NCBI RefSeq assembly: GCF_001424195.1
Contig: NZ_LMOO01000001.1
Span: forward strand, 1,211,198-1,275,197
Direction: 5' to 3'
DNA: 64,000 nt
Source of the DNA: Cellulomonas sp. Leaf334
GTDB taxonomy: Bacteria; Actinomycetota; Actinomycetes; Actinomycetales; Cellulomonadaceae
In this document: piece after piece, positions 9,646 through 17,291 of the stretch
Position numbering within the stretch: the stretch's first letter is position 1
How the letters are laid out: the number at the start of each line of letters is the position of its first letter
Made by a program: the position numbers and the translations under genes
Notes under the pieces: model-generated
What the model saw: only the letters and a program-made list of their open reading frames with translations
The model's database searches: none
Told to the model about the DNA's origin: nothing

Positions 9646-10173
9646 ATGGACAGACGCAAGACCACCCAGCTCGCCGCGATCCCCGTCGGCCTTCTCGTCT
9701 CGGGCCTGCTCGTGACACAGGCGTCGTCCGCCGCCTTCACGGCCCAGACCAGCACCGGCGCGAGCACCTTCGCGACCAGCACGGTCCAGCTGACGAACGA
9801 CCACGTGGGAGCGGCCGTCTTCACGGCGGACGACATCGTCCCCGGGAACACCGGCACCCAGACGGTCGCCGTCGACTACACCGGCACGACGCCGGTCGAC
9901 GTGCGCATGTACGCCGAGGACGGAGACACCTCCAGCGCGCTCGCCGCGGCACTCGAGCTCACCGTGACGGTCGACGGCACCCTCGTCTACGACGGGACGC
10001 TCGCCGGGTTCTCGGCCAAGACCACCTTCGCCGACGGCGTCGGCACCTGGGCCCCCGCCGCGACGGCCGGCGAGGACTACGTCGTCACGTGGGAGCTCCC
10101 GGACACCGCGGCCGACACCCTGCAGGGCGCCGGCACGCAGCTGACCTTCGTCTGGGAGGCCCGGACCAGCTGA
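9646..10173 (+). CDS. SipW-dependent-type secreted protein (TasA/camelysin-like)
   Basis: Exported protein of 175 aa. Residues 1-30 are a signal peptide ending in SSAA, followed at once by FTAQTSTGASTFATS. This matches the signal type (A-A-F-[ST] then Ser/Thr-rich start) processed by SipW-type signal peptidases, as for TasA and camelysin. The mature part is predicted beta-rich. A strong site (AGGAGG before 9646) supports the ATG. A SipW-type peptidase gene begins 50 bases downstream, so the two are almost certainly one operon of substrate plus peptidase. A fibre or cell-surface role is likely by family but not shown. Confidence 0.85.
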   Translation: MDRRKTTQLAAIPVGLLVSGLLVTQASSAAFTAQTSTGASTFATSTVQLTNDHVGAAVFTADDIVPGNTGTQTVAVDYTGTTPVDVRMYAEDGDTSSALAAALELTVTVDGTLVYDGTLAGFSAKTTFADGVGTWAPAATAGEDYVVTWELPDTAADTLQGAGTQLTFVWEARTS

Positions 10174-10222
10174 CGGCCGCACGGTCGTCGACACGCACAC
10201 CACCCACCGAGGAGGACAGACC

Positions 10223-11599
10223 ATGAGCGGCCACCGCGCCGAGCCGGTCCCCTGCCCGGTGGGCTGGGTCACGACCGTCCGCGTGACGCTGTCGCGTCTC
10301 GCGCTGGCGGTGCTCGCCGGTCTGGCCGTCTGGCCGCTGATCTTCTCGATGCTCGGCTTCACCGTCGGCGCCATCGAGTCCGGGTCGATGATGCCGACCC
10401 TCCGGGTGGGCGACGTGGTCGCCTCCGCCCCGATGGACATCGCCGACGTCCGGACCGGCCAGATCGTCACGGTCGTGGACCCCGCGACCGACGACGGTGG
10501 CCTGCTGACCCACCGCGTGCACGCGATCGCCGACGACGGCGCGCTGATCACGAAGGGCGACGCCAACGCCGACCCCGACTCGACCCCGGTCACCGACGGC
10601 GACGTCACGATGGGCCGGCTGCGGGTTCCGTTCGTGGGCTACCCGGTCGTCTGGTGGACGTCGGCCCAGTGGCTGCCGCTGGCCGGCACCGCGGTCGGCC
10701 TCGTCCTGCTCGCGCGAGGCTCGTCGGAGCAGCCTCTCGCCCTCGCGACCGGCGAGCAGAGCCGACGCCGGGCAGGCGCCCTCGCGACCGCCGCGACCGC
10801 CGCCGTCGTCGTGGTCCTCGTCGCCCAGAGCGCCACCCCCAGCTCGGCCGCGTTCAGCGCCACGACCGCCGCCGCCACCAGCACGTGGTCCGTCGCGGCA
10901 GCGCGGCTGGGACCGTACGGCGACGCCGTGCTGGCCGACCGCCCGTTCCTGTTCTTCCGGATGGACGAGCAGTCCGGCGACGTCGCCGTCGACTCCTCGG
11001 GCAACGGTCACGACAGCGGCTACCGCGGATCCCCGATCAAGGCCGGCGTCGTCGGCGCGCTGCCCGGCCAGACCGCCGTGAACTCGGCGACCGAGCTCGA
11101 CGGAGCCGCAGCGATCGCGTCGACCCGCACGTACGCCGAGACCACGGACTTCACGTTCGAGGCGTTCCTCATGTCACGCGGCTGGTGGGACAGCGGCCCC
11201 GCGTCCACGATCGCGGAGCTGCGGACCCCGGACGGCTTCCGCGACCGCCTCTACCTCAGCTACGGCAGCCTGCTCTACCAGGCCGACCAGGACACCGCAC
11301 CCGTCCACCTGCAGGGCTACCTCCCCACGGACGGCAGCTGGCACTACGTCGCGATGTCGATGTCGGGCACCTCGATGAACGTCCACCTCGACCGACAGGT
11401 GTGGCACGTCGAGGTGCCGGACCGCGACCCGGCCGTGAACGCCCGCTTCGTCATCGGCACCCACCTGCAGCCCTTCGACGACCCGACCACCCTCGGCACC
11501 GACAACTACCTCGGCGTCATCGACGAGGTCGCCCTCTACACCTACGCGCTGACCGAGGAGCAGGTCGCCCGGCACGTCGCCGCCGCGGGCATCCCGTGA
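10223..11599 (+). CDS. SipW-type signal peptidase I fused to a LamG-like exported domain
   Basis: Protein of 458 aa with two parts. Residues about 20-165 are an S26B (SipW/ER-type) signal peptidase: a membrane anchor, the nucleophile box SGSMMPTL (Ser55), the general-base His box LTHRV (His97), the KGDAN-DPD box (111-119), and a second hydrophobic segment. Residues about 181-215 look like a second signal peptide: RRR, a hydrophobic run, then PSSAAFSATTAAATS, nearly the same cleavage context as the adjacent substrate. The C-terminal part (about 225-458) is a laminin G/concanavalin-like beta-sandwich (FFRMDEQSGDVAVDSSGNGH, then GSWHYVAM, then GVIDEVALY). The ATG follows GAGGAGGACAG. The fusion suggests the enzyme may release its own C-terminal domain outside the cell; that is inference. 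Confidence 0.88.
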   Translation: MSGHRAEPVPCPVGWVTTVRVTLSRLALAVLAGLAVWPLIFSMLGFTVGAIESGSMMPTLRVGDVVASAPMDIADVRTGQIVTVVDPATDDGGLLTHRVHAIADDGALITKGDANADPDSTPVTDGDVTMGRLRVPFVGYPVVWWTSAQWLPLAGTAVGLVLLARGSSEQPLALATGEQSRRRAGALATAATAAVVVVLVAQSATPSSAAFSATTAAATSTWSVAAARLGPYGDAVLADRPFLFFRMDEQSGDVAVDSSGNGHDSGYRGSPIKAGVVGALPGQTAVNSATELDGAAAIASTRTYAETTDFTFEAFLMSRGWWDSGPASTIAELRTPDGFRDRLYLSYGSLLYQADQDTAPVHLQGYLPTDGSWHYVAMSMSGTSMNVHLDRQVWHVEVPDRDPAVNARFVIGTHLQPFDDPTTLGTDNYLGVIDEVALYTYALTEEQVARHVAAAGIP

Positions 11600-11670
11600 C
11601 GGCGGCGGCCCGCGTCGCGTCGTCGGACGAACGCCTGCCCGAGCGGGGCACCGACGAGCGATAGTGAGGC

Positions 11671-12513
11671 ATGCAGAGAATCGCGGTCCGACGACGGGTG
11701 ACGCGGATCGACCTGGGCGGCGGCGCGCGCCGGGTCGAGGACGTCCTCGCCGCCGAGGAGCCCCTGGAGATCCGCGTCGGCGGCCGGTCGCTCGCCGTCA
11801 CCATGCGCACCCCAGGACACGACGTCGAGCTCGCCGCGGGCTTCCTCGTGTCGGAAGGTGTGGTGACCGCCGCCGAGCACGTCGTCACCGCGCGGTACTG
11901 CGCCGGCACCACCGACGAGGGCGTCAACACGTACAACGTCCTCGACGTCACGCTGGCCCACGGTGTCCCCGCGCCCGACCCGAGCCTCGAGCGCTCGTTC
12001 TACACGACGTCGTCCTGCGGGCTGTGCGGCAAGGCCAGCATCGACGCCGTCCGCACGCACTCGCACTGGACGGTCGACGACGACGGGCTCGTCCTGCCGG
12101 CCGACCTCCTGGCGACGTTCCCGGACCGGCTCCGCGAGCACCAGGAGGTGTTCGCCACGACGGGTGGGCTGCACGCAGCGGGCCTGTTCGACGGCACCAC
12201 GGGTGACCTGCTGGTGCTCCGCGAGGACGTCGGCCGCCACAACGCCGTCGACAAGGTGGTCGGCTGGGCGCTCACGAACGGTCGGCTGCCGCTGCGGGGC
12301 ACGGTGCTCATGGTCTCGGGTCGCGCCTCGTTCGAGCTCACGCAGAAGGCGCTGATGGCGGGCATCCCCGTCCTCGCGGCCGTCTCCGCGCCGTCGTCGC
12401 TCGCCGCGGACCTCGCGCACGAGTCCGGCATCACGCTCGTCGGCTTCCTGCGGGGGTCGTCGATGGTCGTGTACTCGCGGCCGGAGCGCGTCGGCGTGCA
12501 GGTGCACGTCTGA
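11671..12513 (+). CDS. fdhD: FdhD sulfurtransferase for formate dehydrogenase-type enzymes
   Basis: Protein of 280 aa of the FdhD family, which passes sulfur from an IscS-type desulfurase to the bis-MGD molybdenum cofactor before its insertion into formate dehydrogenase-like enzymes. The conserved catalytic Cys loop SSCGLCGK (Cys116 and Cys119) is intact, as are the PLEIRVGG and [15 protein letters not shown] motifs. A GATAGT -10-like element lies five bases before the ATG, so the transcript may be leaderless. The stop overlaps the next start (TGATG), coupling it to the molybdopterin oxidoreductase that is its probable client. Confidence 0.95.
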   Translation: MQRIAVRRRVTRIDLGGGARRVEDVLAAEEPLEIRVGGRSLAVTMRTPGHDVELAAGFLVSEGVVTAAEHVVTARYCAGTTDEGVNTYNVLDVTLAHGVPAPDPSLERSFYTTSSCGLCGKASIDAVRTHSHWTVDDDGLVLPADLLATFPDRLREHQEVFATTGGLHAAGLFDGTTGDLLVLREDVGRHNAVDKVVGWALTNGRLPLRGTVLMVSGRASFELTQKALMAGIPVLAAVSAPSSLAADLAHESGITLVGFLRGSSMVVYSRPERVGVQVHV

Positions 12514-14783
12514 TGGCCCGCGAGCCCCGGTTCAGCGTCCACCCGCCCGAGGCGTGGGCCGTCGGGCTGCCGTCGGTCGTCAGCGCCATGACGTACGCCC
12601 TCGACGGCATGGGGCCCGGCCGCGCCCTGAAGCTCCTGACCAAGGTGAACCAGAAGGACGGCTTCGACTGCATGAGCTGCGCGTGGCCGGACCCGGAGCA
12701 CCGCGGGAGGGTCGAGTTCTGCGAGAACGGTGCCCGCGCGGTCACGTGGGAGGCCAGCACGGCGACCGTCCCGTCGTCGTTCTGGGCGGAGCACTCCCTC
12801 ACCGACCTGCTGGACCGGTCGGAGTACTGGCTGGGCCAGCAGGGCCGGCTCGTCGAACCCGTCCACAAGCCCGCCGGCAGCGACCACTACGTCCCCATCA
12901 GCTGGGTCGACGCGTTCCGTCTGGTCGCCGGGAAGCTGCGCGGGCTCGACTCGCCCGACCAGGCCGCGTTCTACACCAGCGGTCGCACCGCCAACGAGAC
13001 CGCGTTCGTCTACCAGCTGTTCGTGCGCGCCTTCGGCACCAACAACCTGCCCGACTGCTCCAACATGTGCCACGAGTCGACCGGCACGGCGATGCTCGCC
13101 ACGGTGGGCGTCGGGAAGTCGACCATCGCGTACGACGACTTCGCGCAGGCCGACCTGATCATCGTGATGGGCCAGAACCCCGGCACCAACCACCCACGCA
13201 TGCTCACCGCGCTCGAGAACGCCAAGCGGCACGGCGCGACGATCGTCTCCGTGAACCCGCTGCCCGAGGCGGGCCTGCGCCGCTACAAGAACCCGCAGAC
13301 CGTCCGCGGGATCGTCGGCCGCGGGAGCGACCTCGCCGACCAGTTCCTCCAGATCCGCAGCGGGGGCGACATGGCCCTGCTGCAGTGGGTCTCCCGGCGC
13401 GTCCTGGAGGCGGAGGACCGGAACCCCGGCACGGTCCTCGACCACGAGTTCCTCGCCGAGCACACGCTCGGCCTCGACGAGCTCCGCACCCACCTGGCGA
13501 CCCTCGACGACCAGGAGGTGCGCACGGCGACCGGGCTGACCGTCGAGGAGATGGACCGGCTGGCCGACCGCTACCTCGCCGCCGACCGCGTCATCATCAC
13601 GTGGGCGATGGGCCTGACCCAGCACCGCAAGGGCGTCGACACGATCAAGGAGATCATCAACCTCCTGCTGCTGCGCGGGAACATCGGCAAGCCCGGCGCC
13701 GGCGCCTCCCCGATCCGTGGGCACAGCAACGTCCAGGGCGACCGCACCATGGGCATCTGGGAGCGGATGCCGGACAGCTTTCTCGACGCCCTCGGCGCCG
13801 AGTTCTCGTTCGAGCCGCCGCGTCGCCACGGGCTCGACTCCGTGCAGTCCATCCAGGCGATGCAGCGCGGCGAGGTCAGGGTCTGGTTCGCCCTCGGCGG
13901 CAACCTGGTCGCCGCGATCTCCGACACCGCCGCCGCCGAGGCAGCGATGCGCGGCACGGACCTGACCGTGCAGGTGTCCACCAAGCTCAACCGCTCGCAT
14001 GTCGTGACCGGTGCCGAGGCGCTCATCCTGCCGACCCTCGGACGGACCGACGTGGACCTGCAGGAGACCGGACCGCAGTTCGTGTCCGTCGAGGACTCGG
14101 TGTGCGCCGTGCACGCGACCCACGGACCTCTCCCGCCCGTCTCGGACCTGCTGCTCTCCGAGGTCTCCATCGTCACCCGGCTCGCCCGCGCCGTCCTCGG
14201 CGACGACGGGCCGATCGACTGGGCCGGGTTCGAACGTGACTACAACCTGATCCGCGACTCGATCTCCCGCGTCGTGCCCGGGTTCGCCGACTTCAACCGG
14301 CAGGTCCGACGCGAGGGCGGGTTCGTCCTGCCGAACGGTCCGCGGGACTCCCGCACCTTCCCGACGGCCACCGGCAAGGCGATGCTCACGGTCAACCACC
14401 TCGTCCCCGTCGAGTGCCCGCCCGGCCGGCTGATCCTGCAGACCATCCGCAGCCACGACCAGTTCAACACCACGATGTACAGCCTCGACGACCGCTACCG
14501 CGGCATCCGGGGTGGTCGTGACGTCGTCTTCGTCAATCCCGGGGACCTCGCCGGCCTGGGCCTCGCCGACGGCGACCGCGTCGACATCGCCAGCGAGTGG
14601 CCCGGCGAGCCCGACCGCTGGCTCCGCGGCTACCGCGTCGTCGCCTATCCGACCTCCCGCGGCTGCGCCGCCGCGTACTTCCCGGAAGCCAACATCCTGA
14701 TCCCGCTGGCCAGCACCGCGCTCGGCAGCAACACCCCGGTCTCGAAGGCGATCGTCGTCCGGCTGGAGAGGCGTCCCACCTGA
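12513..14783 (+). CDS. FdhF/YdeP-family molybdopterin oxidoreductase
   Basis: Protein of 756 aa, full length for the YdeP-like branch of the formate dehydrogenase alpha superfamily, expected to bind bis-MGD molybdenum cofactor. The N-terminus has only a CxxC (FDCMSCAWPD, about residues 51-60), as in YdeP, rather than the complete four-Cys iron-sulfur motif of true formate dehydrogenases. Cofactor-domain motifs include SGRTANETAF, MGQNPGTNHPRM and the C-terminal RGIRGGRDVVFVN. The substrate is unknown; in E. coli ydeP has been linked to acid resistance. No electron-transfer subunits lie nearby. Translationally coupled to fdhD by the TGATG overlap. Confidence 0.9.
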   Translation: MAREPRFSVHPPEAWAVGLPSVVSAMTYALDGMGPGRALKLLTKVNQKDGFDCMSCAWPDPEHRGRVEFCENGARAVTWEASTATVPSSFWAEHSLTDLLDRSEYWLGQQGRLVEPVHKPAGSDHYVPISWVDAFRLVAGKLRGLDSPDQAAFYTSGRTANETAFVYQLFVRAFGTNNLPDCSNMCHESTGTAMLATVGVGKSTIAYDDFAQADLIIVMGQNPGTNHPRMLTALENAKRHGATIVSVNPLPEAGLRRYKNPQTVRGIVGRGSDLADQFLQIRSGGDMALLQWVSRRVLEAEDRNPGTVLDHEFLAEHTLGLDELRTHLATLDDQEVRTATGLTVEEMDRLADRYLAADRVIITWAMGLTQHRKGVDTIKEIINLLLLRGNIGKPGAGASPIRGHSNVQGDRTMGIWERMPDSFLDALGAEFSFEPPRRHGLDSVQSIQAMQRGEVRVWFALGGNLVAAISDTAAAEAAMRGTDLTVQVSTKLNRSHVVTGAEALILPTLGRTDVDLQETGPQFVSVEDSVCAVHATHGPLPPVSDLLLSEVSIVTRLARAVLGDDGPIDWAGFERDYNLIRDSISRVVPGFADFNRQVRREGGFVLPNGPRDSRTFPTATGKAMLTVNHLVPVECPPGRLILQTIRSHDQFNTTMYSLDDRYRGIRGGRDVVFVNPGDLAGLGLADGDRVDIASEWPGEPDRWLRGYRVVAYPTSRGCAAAYFPEANILIPLASTALGSNTPVSKAIVVRLERRPT

Positions 14784-14953
14784 GGGTCGGTGCGGCCGAA
14801 CGGGCACCGGTGCAGGAATGTCGACGTCGAGCGACTACTGTCAGGGCTGTCGGCAACTTTTCCGGCACTCAGTGCAGACCACTCGTTGACCGTTGGGCGC
14901 ACCGCCCGGCCACGATCCCGTCGCCTCCTCTGAGCCTTCTCAGAGGGAACACC

Positions 14954-16114
14954 TTGTCTGCGCTCACCACTGATCCGTCACGTCTCGACGAGGCCGCCCC
15001 GGCCGCTCCCTTCGCCCTGCCGGCCGGCTCGACAGCGGTCGTCTACTGCGAGGGCCAGTTCGGCGAGCAGGACGGCAAGACCGGCAACGGCCTGGTCCGC
15101 CACTCGGAGAAGTACGAGATCCTCAGCGTCATCGACAGCAGGTCCGCCGGTGCCGACGCCGGGACGTTCCTCGACGGGGTCCCGAACGGCATCCCCATCG
15201 TCGCCACGCTGGGCGACGCGGTCGCCGACGCAGGGTCCGTCCCGGACTACCTGATCTGCGGTCTCGCACCCGCGGACGGCCTGCTGTCCGAGGCCCAGCG
15301 CGTCGTGCTGCTCGACGGCATCGCCCGCGGCATGCACGTCATCAACGGTCTGCACGAGTTCCTCAACGACGACGCCGAGTTCGTCGCCGCCGCGCTGATC
15401 GCGGGGGTGACCATCACGGACGTGCGTCGCCCGAAGGCCACGCGCGACCTGCACCTGTTCTCCGGCCGGATCTTCGACGTCACCTGCCCTCGGATCGCGG
15501 TGCTGGGCACCGACGGCGCCATCGGCAAGCGCACCACGGCGACGCTGCTGGTCCAGGCCCTCAACGCCCAGGGGATCCACGCCGTCATGGTCGGGACCGG
15601 CCAGACCACGTTGATCCAGGGCGGGAAGTACGGCGTCGCCCTGGACGCGCTCGTCCCGCAGTTCTGCTCGGGCGAGGTCGAGCACCAGGTCGTCGCCGCG
15701 TTCGAGGGTGAGAACCCCGACGTGATCGTCGTCGAGGGGCAGGGCGCCCTGAGCCACCCGGCGTACCTCACGTCGGGCCACATCCTGCGCGGCAGCCGCC
15801 CGCAGGGCGTCATCGTGCAGCACGCGCCGAAGCGTCAGGTGCTCGGGGACTTCCCGATGGTGCCGATGCCGACCGTCGCGAGCGAGATCGCGATGATCGA
15901 GGCGTTCGCGCAGACCCAGGTGATCGGCGTGACCATCAACCACGAGGACATGACGGACCTCGAGCTCGACCGGTCCATCAGCGACCACCACCTCGAGCTC
16001 GGCCTCCCGGTCACCGACCCGCTGACCCGGCCCGGCCAGGACCTGGTCGACATGGTCCTGCTCGCGTTCCCCGAGCTCGCACCGAAGGTGGCACCCCGCA
16101 CGTCGATCCGGTGA
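14954..16114 (+). CDS. DUF1611 protein (DgcN-like)
   Basis: Protein of 386 aa of the DUF1611 family: an N-terminal Rossmann-like domain, then a P-loop NTPase-like domain with VLGTDGAIGKRTTATLL (about residues 183-199). A characterised member, DgcN, has been reported as a D-glutamate N-acetyltransferase working with the racemase DgcA. Whether this copy does the same is inference. The chosen TTG start at 14954 is preceded by GAGGGAA at a good distance; no ATG or GTG in that frame is better placed. The stop overlaps the start of the racemase-like gene by 4 bases (GTGA). The 170 bases before the gene hold no feature I can define. Confidence 0.85.
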   Translation: MSALTTDPSRLDEAAPAAPFALPAGSTAVVYCEGQFGEQDGKTGNGLVRHSEKYEILSVIDSRSAGADAGTFLDGVPNGIPIVATLGDAVADAGSVPDYLICGLAPADGLLSEAQRVVLLDGIARGMHVINGLHEFLNDDAEFVAAALIAGVTITDVRRPKATRDLHLFSGRIFDVTCPRIAVLGTDGAIGKRTTATLLVQALNAQGIHAVMVGTGQTTLIQGGKYGVALDALVPQFCSGEVEHQVVAAFEGENPDVIVVEGQGALSHPAYLTSGHILRGSRPQGVIVQHAPKRQVLGDFPMVPMPTVASEIAMIEAFAQTQVIGVTINHEDMTDLELDRSISDHHLELGLPVTDPLTRPGQDLVDMVLLAFPELAPKVAPRTSIR

Positions 16115-17226
16115 GCGCCCCCCGGATCGAGATCGACCTCGCTGCGGTCGAGCACAACACCCGCGTCCTGGTCGACAGGTTGGCGACCCGCGACGTCCGC
16201 GTCACGGGCGTCACGAAGGCCACCCTCGGATCCCCCGCGGTCGCTGCCGCGATGATCCGGGGCGGGGTGGCCGGTCTGGGCGACTCCCGCGTCGAGAACC
16301 TCGCTCGCCTGGACGTCCCGGTGCCTCGCACCCTGATTCGTTCACCCATGATCAGCCAGGCGGCACAGGTGGTCCGCACCGCGAGCGCCAGCCTCAACAC
16401 CGGACCCACGGTCATCGCCGCCCTCGACGACGCCGCGACCCAGGCGGGCCTCCGTCACGACGTGATCCTGATGGTCGAGCTCGGCGACCTCCGCGAAGGG
16501 ATCGCCGTCGACGACGTGGCGGCAGCCGTGCAGGTCGTCCTGGGGTCACGGTCGCTGCGGCTGCTCGGCCTGGGAGCCAACCTGGCCTGCCAGAACGGCG
16601 TCGTCCCCGATGACACGAACATGGCCGTGCTGCACCGGATCGTCGAGGCGACCGAGGCGCGCCACCACCTCACCCTCGACGTCGTCTCCGCGGGCAACTC
16701 CGCAACGCTCGACTGGGCACTGACCACGACCCGGCTCGGACGCACCAACGAGCTGCGTCTCGGGGAGTCGATCCTGCTGGGCACCGAACCACTCCGTCGC
16801 ACGCCGGTCGCCGGCCTCAGCACCGACGCCTTCACGCTGGTCGGTGAGGTCATCGAGGTCGCCGAGAAGCCCGCGCGACCCTGGGGGAACCGGGCACAGG
16901 CGGCCTACGGCGAGCCGCCGGTGTGCATCGGGCGGGGAACCCGCCGCCAGGCGATCGTGGCCCTCGGACGCCAGGACGTCGACCTCGACGGCCTCATCCC
17001 GCCGGCAGGCGTCACCGTGCTCGGGATGAGCAGCGACCACCTGGTCCTCGACCTCGGCGACCACCAGGTCGGGGTCGGCGACGAGCTCCGGTTCGGGCTC
17101 GGCTACGGCGCACTCGTCCGCGCCATGACGTCGCCGTTCGTGACCCGAGCCGACGGTGCGGGGATCCCGGCCCTCGGGCCGGGTGTGACCACGACCCGTC
17201 CGCCCGCCGGGTCCCTCCTCGCCTGA
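16111..17226 (+). CDS. Alanine-racemase-fold PLP enzyme (amino-acid racemase family)
   Basis: Protein of 371 aa with a fold-type III PLP barrel near the N-terminus. The Schiff-base Lys is in VTGVTKATLG (Lys36), followed by the barrel strands and a C-terminal beta-domain. It resembles the alanine/ornithine racemase group of broad-specificity enzymes rather than the cell-wall alanine racemase Alr. The GTG start at 16111 overlaps the DUF1611 stop, so the two are translated together. With that partner, a role in converting or degrading a D-amino acid or N-acyl amino acid is plausible; the substrate cannot be read from sequence. Confidence 0.85.
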   Translation: MSAPRIEIDLAAVEHNTRVLVDRLATRDVRVTGVTKATLGSPAVAAAMIRGGVAGLGDSRVENLARLDVPVPRTLIRSPMISQAAQVVRTASASLNTGPTVIAALDDAATQAGLRHDVILMVELGDLREGIAVDDVAAAVQVVLGSRSLRLLGLGANLACQNGVVPDDTNMAVLHRIVEATEARHHLTLDVVSAGNSATLDWALTTTRLGRTNELRLGESILLGTEPLRRTPVAGLSTDAFTLVGEVIEVAEKPARPWGNRAQAAYGEPPVCIGRGTRRQAIVALGRQDVDLDGLIPPAGVTVLGMSSDHLVLDLGDHQVGVGDELRFGLGYGALVRAMTSPFVTRADGAGIPALGPGVTTTRPPAGSLLA

Positions 17227-17291
17227 GCGTTGCGGCCGCCCGCCTCAGCGGCTCGCGCACGTGGCGGCGTGAGAGCCCCCCGTGATCCCTC

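Noticed and set aside
12000..14807. Very long open frame on the minus strand opposite fdhD and the molybdopterin oxidoreductase
   Set aside because: In DNA of this GC content, antisense frames without stops are common. The translation is Arg/Gly/Val-rich with no recognisable domain, while the plus-strand proteins carry clear family motifs. Similar long frames opposite other genes were dropped for the same reason.
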